Positions 1 through 5,192 of a stretch of 9,720 bases of DNA are shown here, one piece after another; position 1 is the stretch's first letter; every line of letters starts with the position of its first letter. The position numbers and the translations under genes were made by a program. Source of the stretch: Streptomyces sp. NRRL S-31 (GTDB lineage Bacteria; Actinomycetota; Actinomycetes; Streptomycetales; Streptomycetaceae); contig NZ_JOCB01000160.1 in NCBI RefSeq assembly GCF_000718775.1, forward strand, positions 1-9,720, given 5' to 3'. The notes under the pieces were generated by a model, which had not been told where the DNA came from, searched no databases, and was given only the letters and a program-made list of their open reading frames with translations.

Positions 1-2
1 GC

Positions 3-2489
3 GCGCAGGGCGGTGCCGGCGGCGCCACCCGCGCGGCGACGGACACCACCGTGCCGAAGCCGGCGGCTCCCGAGGCCGAGACCACCGCCCTCGCCGCCGC
101 CGACGCCGAGACCACCGCGGGCGACGGCAAGAAGGCCAAGAAGGCCAAGAAGGGCAAGCGCCCCAAGCGGACCGGACTGCGGCGGCTGCTTCCCACCTGG
201 CGGATGCTGCTCGGCACCTTCTTCGTCGGCGTACTCCTGCTCGTGGGCCTCTTCTTCCTCGGCTACTCCATGGTCAAGATCCCGCCGGCCAACGCCTTCG
301 CGACCAAGCAGAGCAACGTCTACCTCTACGCGGACGGGTCGCAGCTGGCCCGCGACGGCGAGGTCAACCGCGAGAACGTCAGCCTCGACCAGGTCTCCAA
401 GGCCGCCCAGCACGCCGTCCTGGCCGCCGAGGACCGCGACTTCTACACCGAGTCCGCCGTCGACCCCAAGGCCATGCTCCGCGCCGGCTGGAACACCGCC
501 ACCGGCAAGGGCAAGCAGTCCGGCTCCACCATCACCCAGCAGTACGTGAAGAACTACTACCTGGCGCAGGAACAGACGGTCACCCGCAAGGCCAAGGAAT
601 TCTTCATCGCCATCAAGCTCGACCAGACCAAGTCCAAGGACGAGATCCTGGAGGGCTACCTCAACACCAGCTACTTCGGCCGCAACGCCTACGGCATCCA
701 GGCCGCGGCCCAGGCCTACTACGGCAGGGACGCCGTCGACCTCGACCCGGCCCGCGCCGCCTACCTCGCCGCGCTCGTCAACGCGCCCAGCGAGTACGAC
801 GTCGTCGCCCACCCGGAGAACAGGAAGGCGGCCCTCGCCCGCTGGAACTACGTCCTCGACGGCATGGTCAAGAAGGGCTGGCTGGACGAGTCCGAGCGCA
901 CCGGCATGAAGTTCCCCATGCCGAAGGAGCAGACCGTCTCCACCGGCATGTCCGGCCAGCGCGGCTACCTCGTCGAGGCGGTCAAGCAGTACCTGACCGG
1001 CAACGACATCATCGACACCGACCACCTCGCGGCCGGCGGCTACCGCATCACCACCACCATCCAGAAGAACCGGCAGGACGCCTTCGTCAAGGCCGTCGAC
1101 GACCGGCTGATGAGCAAGCTGGACAAGAAGAACCGCAAGGCCGACACCTACGTACGGGCCGGCGGCGCCTCCGTCGACCCCAAGACCGGCAAGGTCGTCG
1201 CCCTGTACGGCGGCATCGACTACGTCAAGCAGTACACCAACGGCGCCACCCGCGGTGACTTCCAGGTCGGCTCCACGTTCAAGCCGTTCGTGTTCACCTC
1301 CGCGGTGGAGAACGGCTCGACCACCCAGGACGGCCGCGCGATCACCCCGAACACCGTCTACGACGGCACCAACGAGCGGCCGGTCCAGGGCTGGAGCGGC
1401 GGCGCCTACGCCCCCGAGAACGAGGACCAGCGCTCCTACGGCCCGACCACCGTCCGCAAGGCCACCGACCTCTCGGTGAACTCGGTGTACGCCCAGATGG
1501 CCGTCGACGTCGGCCCCGCCAAGGTCAAGCAGACCGCCATCGACCTCGGCGTGCCCGCCGACACCCCGGACCTCCAGCCGTACCCGTCCATCGCGCTGGG
1601 CACCGCCACCGCCAGCGTCCTGGAGATGGCGGAGGCCTACGCCACGCTCGCCAACCACGGCAAGCACGGCACGTACACGCTGGTCGAGAAGATCACCAAC
1701 GGCAGGGACGAGATCAAGCTGCCCGGCGGGTCCGCCAAGCAGGCCGTCAGCCGGGAGGCCGCCGACACCACCACCTCCGTCCTCCGGAGCGTGGTCCAGA
1801 GCGGCACCGCCACCGCCGCACAGGGCGCCGGCCGTCCGGCGGCCGGCAAGACCGGCACCGCCGAGAGCGACACCGCCGCCTGGTTCGCGGGCTACACCCC
1901 CGACCTGGCCACCGTGGTCTCCGTCATGGGCCAGGACCCGGTGACCGCCAAGCACATGCCGCTGTACGGCGCCCTCGGCGCGCCCCGTATGAACGGCGGC
2001 GGCCCGCCCACCGAGATCTGGGCCCAGTACACGCGCGACGCGCTGAAGGGCAAGCCGGCCGCCGACTTCGACCTCCGGCTCCAGCAGGGTGCCGACCGGG
2101 TCCAGGAGCCCCCCGCCACCGGCACCGCCGAACCCGGCACCGACGGCGGCCAGGACGCCGGCGGCACCGCCACCGACGGCGGCCAGGACACCGGCGGCGC
2201 GACCGCCACCCCGACGGACGGCGGCACGACCACCGGCGGTACCCCGACGGACGGCGGCACGACCACCGGCGGCACCTCGACGGACGGCGGTGCCACCACG
2301 GGCGGCGGCGCCCCCACCACCGGCGGGGACACGACCGGCGGCGGCGCGGCCACCGACGGCGGCACCACCACGGGCGGCGATCCGGCCGGTGGCGGGGCGG
2401 CGACCGGCGGTGGCACCCCCGGCGGAGGCACCGACGCGGGGGGCGCCACCGGCACCCCCACCGGCCCCGGGGGCGGCCCCGGCTTCTGA
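3..2489 (+). CDS. Class A penicillin-binding protein (bifunctional transglycosylase/transpeptidase), 5'-partial
   Basis: This is a membrane-anchored enzyme that polymerises lipid II glycan strands and cross-links peptide stems outside the membrane. The frame is open to the left edge. The first in-window start, GTG at 51, has no purine-rich ribosome site, so the true start is probably upstream. Numbering from that GTG, residues 27-46 are Lys/Arg-rich and cytosolic, and about 52-74 form one membrane anchor. The GT51 domain follows with EDRDFY (catalytic Glu127), GSTITQQY (158-165) and the block around EILEGYLNTSYFGR (198-211). The transpeptidase domain has STFK (Ser408 nucleophile, Lys411), SVN (475-477) and KTGT (600-603), so both active sites look intact. 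Residues from about 690 to 812 form a low-complexity Gly/Thr/Asp tail. The family call is secure; which PBP paralogue it is cannot be told. It converges on the SMR gene with a 12-bp gap. Confidence 0.93.
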   Translation, partial: AQGGAGGATRAATDTTVPKPAAPEAETTALAAADAETTAGDGKKAKKAKKGKRPKRTGLRRLLPTWRMLLGTFFVGVLLLVGLFFLGYSMVKIPPANAFATKQSNVYLYADGSQLARDGEVNRENVSLDQVSKAAQHAVLAAEDRDFYTESAVDPKAMLRAGWNTATGKGKQSGSTITQQYVKNYYLAQEQTVTRKAKEFFIAIKLDQTKSKDEILEGYLNTSYFGRNAYGIQAAAQAYYGRDAVDLDPARAAYLAALVNAPSEYDVVAHPENRKAALARWNYVLDGMVKKGWLDESERTGMKFPMPKEQTVSTGMSGQRGYLVEAVKQYLTGNDIIDTDHLAAGGYRITTTIQKNRQDAFVKAVDDRLMSKLDKKNRKADTYVRAGGASVDPKTGKVVALYGGIDYVKQYTNGATRGDFQVGSTFKPFVFTSAVENGSTTQDGRAITPNTVYDGTNERPVQGWSGGAYAPENEDQRSYGPTTVRKATDLSVNSVYAQMAVDVGPAKVKQTAIDLGVPADTPDLQPYPSIALGTATASVLEMAEAYATLANHGKHGTYTLVEKITNGRDEIKLPGGSAKQAVSREAADTTTSVLRSVVQSGTATAAQGAGRPAAGKTGTAESDTAAWFAGYTPDLATVVSVMGQDPVTAKHMPLYGALGAPRMNGGGPPTEIWAQYTRDALKGKPAADFDLRLQQGADRVQEPPATGTAEPGTDGGQDAGGTATDGGQDTGGATATPTDGGTTTGGTPTDGGTTTGGTSTDGGATTGGGAPTTGGDTTGGGAATDGGTTTGGDPAGGGAATGGGTPGGGTDAGGATGTPTGPGGGPGF
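2121..2486 (+). repeat. Gly/Thr/Asp-rich repeat tail of the PBP, including an 11-codon tandem repeat
   Basis: The last ~120 codons of the PBP gene repeat variants of TDGG(T/Q)xTGG. The clearest part is 2214-2312, where an 11-residue unit (TDGGTTTGGTP) occurs three times in tandem, the second copy differing at one residue and the third more diverged. Looser copies continue to the stop. Such tails on actinobacterial wall enzymes are usually disordered and extracytoplasmic. The near-identical 33-bp units make copy number prone to change by slippage, so the tail length may vary between strains; that is inference. The opposite strand of this region gives long Pro/Val- and Arg-rich frames that are composition artefacts. 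Confidence 0.8.
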
Positions 2490-2501
2490 CCCGCCCGTCG
2501 C

Positions 2502-2822
2502 TCAGTGACCGCTGGTCGCCTTCAGCCCCACCACGGCGACCAGCAGCAGACACACGAAGAAGATCCGGGCGGCGGTGACCGGCTCACCGAGCACCACCAT
2601 GCCGAGCACCGCCGCACCGGCCGCGCCGATACCCACCCACACGCCGTAGGCGGTACCGATGGGCAGGGACTTCGCGGCGTACGACAGCAGGACCATGCTG
2701 GCGACGATGCCGACGCCGGTGAACAGACTCGGGACCAGCCGGGTGAAACCCTCGCTGTACTTCATCCCGATCGACCAGCCGACCTCCAGCAGACCGGCGA
2801 CGACAAGCAGAACCCAGGCCAT
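2502..2822 (-). CDS. gdx: SMR-family guanidinium exporter (Gdx/SugE type)
   Basis: A 106-residue four-helix membrane protein of the small multidrug resistance family, which works as a dual-topology dimer exchanging protons for substrate. The ATG at 2822 is chosen because AAAGG lies 8 nt upstream and the product then begins MAWVLLVVAGLLEVGW, as in the family. The frame extends further upstream, but only through the riboswitch and palindrome. The residues known to line the guanidinium site of Gdx-Clo fall at identical positions: Glu13, Trp16, Ser42, Tyr59 and Trp62. The motif KSLPIGTAYGVW (51-62) is typical of the Gdx (formerly SugE) subtype rather than the EmrE/Qac polyaromatic-drug subtype. 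The leader carries a guanidine-III riboswitch candidate, an independent reason to assign guanidinium export. The gene is probably monocistronic, with a terminator-like palindrome upstream and the PBP gene converging downstream. Confidence 0.92.
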   Translation of the reverse strand: MAWVLLVVAGLLEVGWSIGMKYSEGFTRLVPSLFTGVGIVASMVLLSYAAKSLPIGTAYGVWVGIGAAGAAVLGMVVLGEPVTAARIFFVCLLLVAVVGLKATSGH

Positions 2823-2827
2823 GACAG

Positions 2828-2866
2828 GCACCTTTCGAGACACGACGACTTCTCTCTCCGGGGTGC
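2828..2866 (-). promoter_or_regulatory. Possible anti-Shine-Dalgarno platform of the guanidine riboswitch
   Basis: GCACC (2866-2862, minus strand) is perfectly complementary to GGUGC (2832-2828), which overlaps the 3' end of the ribosome site AAAGG (2835-2831). The first two bases of GCACC are also the last two of the aptamer pseudoknot strand. Ligand-stabilised pseudoknot formation would therefore compete with pairing that hides the ribosome site, suggesting translational ON control. The complementarity is visible in the sequence; the mechanism is inferred. Confidence 0.4.
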
Positions 2867-2908
2867 GTCGTCTTTGCCTTCGACCCGGTACGGCGCGTCT
2901 CGTCGGGT
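2865..2908 (-). promoter_or_regulatory. Guanidine-III (ykkC-III) riboswitch aptamer candidate
   Basis: Read on the minus strand, the core ACGAGACGCGCCGUAC (2903-2888) matches the core I recall for the Thermobifida fusca guanidine-III aptamer (ACGAGGUGCGCCGUAC) at 14 of 16 bases. Flanking it, ACCCG (2908-2904) pairs with CGGGU (2887-2883) to form P1 around a 16-nt loop of the same length. The paired bases differ from T. fusca (CCGG/CCGG) but stay complementary, which is covariation. Downstream, ACGACGC (2871-2865) pairs with GCGCCGU (2896-2890) as the expected pseudoknot, with a single C-A mismatch (2893/2868). The linker is A/G-rich, as in the family. The aptamer ends 42 nt before the ATG of the Gdx-type exporter. 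Aptamer identity rests on recalled family sequence, not on a covariance-model search. Confidence 0.85.
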
Positions 2909-2928
2909 TCCTTCCGAACATAGCAAAG

Positions 2929-2978
2929 ACACGGTGAAGAGGGCCGGTGACCATGGTCACCGGCCCTCTTCACCGTGT
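2929..2978. terminator. Perfect 50-bp palindrome, probable terminator of the DUF3618/GroES-like operon
   Basis: Two perfectly complementary 25-nt arms meet with no spacer (centre between 2953 and 2954, at CCATGG). As RNA this gives a stem of about 23 bp with a minimal loop. It starts 24 nt downstream of the GroES-like stop codon on the minus strand and is followed there by a short T-containing run (CTTTGCTATG), as in weakly T-tailed actinobacterial terminators. It also lies directly upstream of the riboswitch leader, so any promoter for the exporter must overlap or follow it. I found only a poor -10 candidate there (TATGTT, 2922-2917) with no clear -35. A protein-binding operator is an alternative. 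Confidence 0.65.
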
Positions 2979-3002
2979 TCTCGGCCGAAGGCCGCGCTCC
3001 CG

Positions 3003-3362
3003 CTAGAGGTACAGCCCCGTGGAGTCCTCCGACCCCTCGAACCGGTCGGCCGCGACGGCGTGCAGATCGCGCTCGCGCATCAGCACGTACGCCACACCCC
3101 GCACCTCCACCTCCGCCCGGTCCTCCGGATCGAACAGAACCCGGTCACCGGGCTCCACCGTCCGTACGTTCTGACCGACCGCGACGACCTCGGCCCAGGC
3201 CAGTCGCCGTCCCACCGCCGCGGTGGCGGGGATCAGGATGCCGCCCCCCGACCGCCGCTCACCCTCACCGGCCTCCTGCCGCACCAGGACCCGGTCGTGC
3301 AGCATCCGGATGGGCAGCTTCTCGTGGTGGGGAGTGCTGTGCTCGTTTCTCTTGGCGCTCAC
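3003..3362 (-). CDS. Orphan GroES-like (Cpn10 family) protein
   Basis: A 119-residue protein with the fold signature of 10-kDa co-chaperonins, which cap the GroEL chamber as a heptamer. LHDRVLVRQE (21-30) resembles the start of GroES. SGGGILIP (38-45) corresponds to the mobile loop (canonical GGIVLP) whose hydrophobic tripeptide contacts GroEL. VVAVGQ (59-64) and EPGDRVLFDP (70-79) match the core strands. It differs from housekeeping GroES (about 100 residues) in having a polar N-terminal extension of some 14 residues and about 15 extra residues at the C-terminus, and in having no GroEL gene next to it. The start is GTG at 3362, with AGGTAGG and GAGG upstream. Its own start is 22 nt after the stop of the DUF3618 gene, so they form one operon. 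Whether it acts with GroEL is unknown. Confidence 0.85.
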   Translation of the reverse strand: MSAKRNEHSTPHHEKLPIRMLHDRVLVRQEAGEGERRSGGGILIPATAAVGRRLAWAEVVAVGQNVRTVEPGDRVLFDPEDRAEVEVRGVAYVLMRERDLHAVAADRFEGSEDSTGLYL

Positions 3363-3384
3363 GCCTCGAACCTACCTGTCCCGG

Positions 3385-3714
3385 TCAGTCCCTGCGCCGC
3401 CGGGCCCCCAGGGCGAGCAGCCCCACGACCCCCACGACGACCAGCGCCACCGGCACGACCCGCTCCAGCCGAGGCGCCCCCTCGTCGTCCACGAAGCGTG
3501 CCCGCACCTCGCTTACGGCGCGGTTCACCTGCACGTACGCCCGCCCGACCGTGTGATCGACGTTCGCGACGACCTTCGCCTTCGCGTCCCCGACGATGGT
3601 CTTCGGATGCACGCGCACCCCGATCTCGTCGAGCGTCTCGGCCAGCACTTCGCGGCGGCGCTTGATGTCCGCCTCGATCTGCGCCGGGGTTCTGGTGTCC
3701 GACGTGTCCGCCAC
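3385..3714 (-). CDS. DUF3618 domain membrane protein
   Basis: A 109-residue protein of unknown function. RTPAQIEADIKRRREVLAET (8-27) is the DUF3618 signature, a predicted amphipathic helix common in actinobacterial envelope proteins. A charged helical middle follows, then one C-terminal membrane segment (about 86-103) ending in RRRRD, which suggests a tail-anchored topology with the helix in the cytosol. The start is GTG at 3714, chosen because GGAGG lies 8 nt upstream; the frame stays open upstream through the peroxiredoxin gene on the other strand, which is not coding for this protein. It is the first gene of an operon with the GroES-like gene and is divergent from the peroxiredoxin gene, sharing a 93-bp promoter region. 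No enzymatic motif is visible. Confidence 0.85.
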   Translation of the reverse strand: MADTSDTRTPAQIEADIKRRREVLAETLDEIGVRVHPKTIVGDAKAKVVANVDHTVGRAYVQVNRAVSEVRARFVDDEGAPRLERVVPVALVVVGVVGLLALGARRRRD

Positions 3715-3734
3715 CGTACGGCCTCCGAAGTCTC

Positions 3735-3761
3735 CTGATGCTGTCCCGAACAGTCTGTCAG
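3735..3761. promoter_or_regulatory. Imperfect inverted repeat in the DUF3618/bcp divergent promoter region
   Basis: CTGATGCTGT and ACAGTCTGTCAG flank CCCGA. The outer CTGA/TCAG and inner CTGT/ACAG are complementary but separated by unequal spacers. It lies just upstream of the DUF3618 ribosome site and could be an operator, but the symmetry is weak and no regulator gene is nearby. Confidence 0.2.
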
Positions 3762-3795
3762 CTCCTGCCCCCGGCGCACCGCAAGGGCCCCCGGT

Positions 3796-3801
3796 TACGC
3801 T
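3796..3801 (+). promoter_or_regulatory. -10 element of a probably leaderless bcp transcript
   Basis: TACGCT fits the actinobacterial -10 pattern TAnnnT and ends 6 nt before the ATG at 3808, which would put the transcription start at or next to the A of the start codon. No Shine-Dalgarno sequence is present before this ATG, in contrast to most genes here, which supports leaderless translation. No good -35 element is seen. Confidence 0.45.
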
Positions 3802-3807
3802 GGCCCG

Positions 3808-4275
3808 ATGAGTGAGCGACTCCAGCCGGGGGACGTGGCCCCCGCCTTCACCCTTCCCGACGCGGACGGCACCGAGGTGTCCCTGGCGGACCACAAGGGC
3901 CGCAAGGTCATCGTCTACTTCTACCCCGCCGCCCTGACCCCCGGCTGCACCAAGCAGGCCTGCGACTTCACGGACAACCTGGAACTCCTGGCCGGCGCCG
4001 GCTACGACGTCATCGGCATCTCCCCGGACACCCCGGAGAAACTGGCCAGGTTCCGCGAGCAGGAATCCCTGAGGGTCACCCTGCTCGCCGACCCGGACAA
4101 GAAGGTCACCGAGGCGTACGGCGCCTACGGCGAGAAGAAGAACTACGGCAAGACGTACCTGGGCGTCATCCGCTCCACGATCGTCGTGGACGAGCAGGGC
4201 AAGGTCGAACGCGCCCTGTACAACGTCCGCGCGACGGGCCATGTAGCGAAGATCATCAAGGATCTCGGCGTCTGA
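3808..4275 (+). CDS. bcp: Thioredoxin-dependent peroxiredoxin, Bcp/PrxQ family
   Basis: A 155-residue cytosolic thiol peroxidase that reduces hydrogen peroxide and organic hydroperoxides and is recycled by thioredoxin. It has the full family length. The active-site block P40-xxx-T44-xx-C47 (YPAALTPGCTKQACDF) carries the peroxidatic Cys47. The only other cysteine, Cys52, lies five residues on, as in the atypical two-Cys Bcp/PrxQ subgroup that forms an intramolecular disulfide. Arg122 (GVIRSTIVVDEQG) is the expected arginine supporting the active site. The N-terminal GDVAPAFTLPDADG (8-21) is also standard. The start ATG lacks a ribosome site and is probably at the transcript's 5' end. It is transcribed away from the DUF3618/GroES-like operon and toward the tRNA gene. 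I see no OxyR- or CatR-type operator. Confidence 0.96.
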   Translation: MSERLQPGDVAPAFTLPDADGTEVSLADHKGRKVIVYFYPAALTPGCTKQACDFTDNLELLAGAGYDVIGISPDTPEKLARFREQESLRVTLLADPDKKVTEAYGAYGEKKNYGKTYLGVIRSTIVVDEQGKVERALYNVRATGHVAKIIKDLGV

Positions 4276-4408
4276 GCACTTCCGGTCGCCGAGCCCCAAC
4301 TGCCACGCCGTTACCGGTCCCTGGTGCCCGAGGCGGCGGACACCGAGAGGTGCGGCCCCGTACACTGAGCCAGGCGAAACGGCAGGCAGGTCGGCTGTCC
4401 GTTTCGGG
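4276..4408 (+). other. bcp-tRNA intergenic region
   Basis: These 133 bp hold the tRNA promoter (listed separately) and no coding sequence I can support. No strong hairpin terminator follows bcp, so bcp transcripts may read through into the tRNA. Confidence 0.5.
4337..4366 (+). promoter_or_regulatory. Candidate vegetative promoter of the tRNA-Leu gene
   Basis: CGGACA (4337-4342; 4 of 6 matches to TTGACA) and TACACT (4361-4366; fits TAnnnT) are 18 nt apart. This predicts a transcript start near 4373, about 36 nt before the mature tRNA 5' end. Confidence 0.45.
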
Positions 4409-4492
4409 GCGGCCGTGGCGGAACAGGCAGACGCCCGGGTTTTAGGTGCCCGTGGGAGAAATCCCGTGTGGGTTCGAGTCCCACCGGCCGCA
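4409..4492 (+). tRNA. tRNA-Leu, anticodon UAG (reads CUA and possibly other CUN codons)
   Basis: A full class II cloverleaf of 84 nt can be drawn. The acceptor stem is GCGGCCG (4409-4415) with CGGCCGC (4485-4491) and discriminator A4492. The T-arm is GTGGG-TTCGAGT-CCCAC (4468-4484). There is a long variable arm with GGGA...TCCC pairing (about 4454-4466), as expected of Leu or Ser tRNAs. The anticodon stem is CGGGT/GCCCG with a last T-G pair and loop TTTAGGT, giving UAG followed by G37. A discriminator A and this anticodon make it leucine. CCA is not encoded. It is not bldA, whose anticodon is UAA. Confidence 0.93.
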
Positions 4493-4499
4493 CCCGTGA

Positions 4500-4523
4500 G
4501 GGGCCGTCCGTCCGGGCGGCCCC
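4500..4523. terminator. Hairpin terminator between tRNA-Leu and rdgB
   Basis: GGGGCCGTCC (4500-4509) pairs with GGGCGGCCCC (4514-4523) through ten base pairs, one of them a T-G wobble, around the loop GTCC. It sits 7 nt after the tRNA and 10 nt after the rdgB stop on the other strand, so it can serve both convergent transcripts. It lacks a real T tract on either side, as is common in high-GC genomes. Confidence 0.7.
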
Positions 4524-4533
4524 TTCGTCGTGC

Positions 4534-5136
4534 TCAGCTCAGCAGCTCCCGCACCACCGGCACCAGCGCCCGGAACGCCTTCCCCCGGTGGCTGATCGCG
4601 TTCTTCTCCTCGGGGCTCAGCTCGGCGCAGGTCCGCGTCTCGCCCTCCGGCTGGAGGATCGGGTCGTAGCCGAAGCCGTTCGTGCCCGCCGGGGCGTGCC
4701 GCAGGACGCCCCGCAGCCGGCCCTCGACCACGCGCTCCGTGCCGTCCGGCAGCGCCAGGGCCGCCGCGCAGGCGAAGTGGGCGCCCCGGTGCTCCTCCGC
4801 GATGTCGGAGAGCTGGCCGAGGAGCAGGTCCAGGTTGGCCTTGTCGTCGCCGTGGCGGCCCGCCCAGCGGGCGGAGAAGATGCCGGGGGCGCCGCCGAGG
4901 ACGTCGACGCAGAGGCCGGAGTCGTCGGCGACGGCGGGCAGACCGGTCGCCCGGGCGAGCGCATGGGCCTTCAGCAGGGCGTTCTCGGCGAAGGTGACAC
5001 CGGTCTCCTTGACGTCGGGGATCTCCGGGAAGGCGTCGGCACCGATCAGTTCGTGGGGGAGTCCGGCGTCGGCGAGGATCGCCCTCAGCTCGGTGATCTT
5101 TCCGGCGTTGCGGGTGGCGAGGATCAAGCGGGTCAT
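4534..5136 (-). CDS. rdgB: RdgB/HAM1 family non-canonical purine NTP pyrophosphatase
   Basis: A 200-residue cytosolic enzyme that hydrolyses ITP, dITP and XTP to the monophosphate plus pyrophosphate, keeping deaminated purines out of nucleic acids. Family motifs run in order: LATRNAGKITEL (6-17) for phosphate binding; ETGVTFAENALLKA (44-57); AVADDSGLCVDVLGGAPG (68-85), which contains the Asp71/Asp72 pair used for catalysis and metal binding; GTNGFGYDPIL (151-161) and ISHRGKA (181-187) for base recognition. The start is ATG at 5136 because MTRLILATRN aligns with the family N-terminus; an in-frame extension to 5196 is possible but has no homology logic. The ribosome site is poor (GAGG 13 nt upstream). 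It lies 56 nt downstream of the hydrolase gene on the same strand and may be co-transcribed. Confidence 0.96.
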   Translation of the reverse strand: MTRLILATRNAGKITELRAILADAGLPHELIGADAFPEIPDVKETGVTFAENALLKAHALARATGLPAVADDSGLCVDVLGGAPGIFSARWAGRHGDDKANLDLLLGQLSDIAEEHRGAHFACAAALALPDGTERVVEGRLRGVLRHAPAGTNGFGYDPILQPEGETRTCAELSPEEKNAISHRGKAFRALVPVVRELLS

Positions 5137-5192
5137 GTCCGTCAGTATTCCTCGCCGTTCCCCGTCCGCCGCCCGTGGGGCCGCGCGGCCCG

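Noticed and set aside
1892..2553. Minus-strand Pro/Val-rich and Arg-rich frames opposite the PBP tail
   Set aside because: They are the complement of the Gly/Thr repeats, with no start context or independent support.
2820..2930. Guanidine-I (ykkC) or guanidine-II (mini-ykkC) riboswitch upstream of the exporter
   Set aside because: The conserved guanidine-I motifs and the paired ACGR-loop hairpins of guanidine-II are absent; only the guanidine-III pattern fits.
2823..2960. N-terminal extension of the SMR gene to an ATG at 2960
   Set aside because: The extension would translate the palindrome and riboswitch; the product from 2822 already has full family length and a ribosome site.
2505..3665. 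Plus-strand open frame of 386 codons
   Set aside because: It runs antisense through the exporter, riboswitch, palindrome, GroES-like and DUF3618 genes; the composition is not protein-like.
3715..4365. N-terminal extension of the DUF3618 gene to 4365
   Set aside because: It runs antisense through the peroxiredoxin gene; GGAGG before the GTG at 3714 defines the start.
4409..4492. Possibility that the tRNA-Leu is bldA or an occupied phage attachment site
   Set aside because: The anticodon is UAG, not UAA. No integrase, 3'-end duplication or foreign composition is seen beside it.
4311..4493. Minus-strand 60-codon frame beginning MRPVGLEPTRD
   Set aside because: This is the well-known spurious translation of the antisense strand of a tRNA gene.
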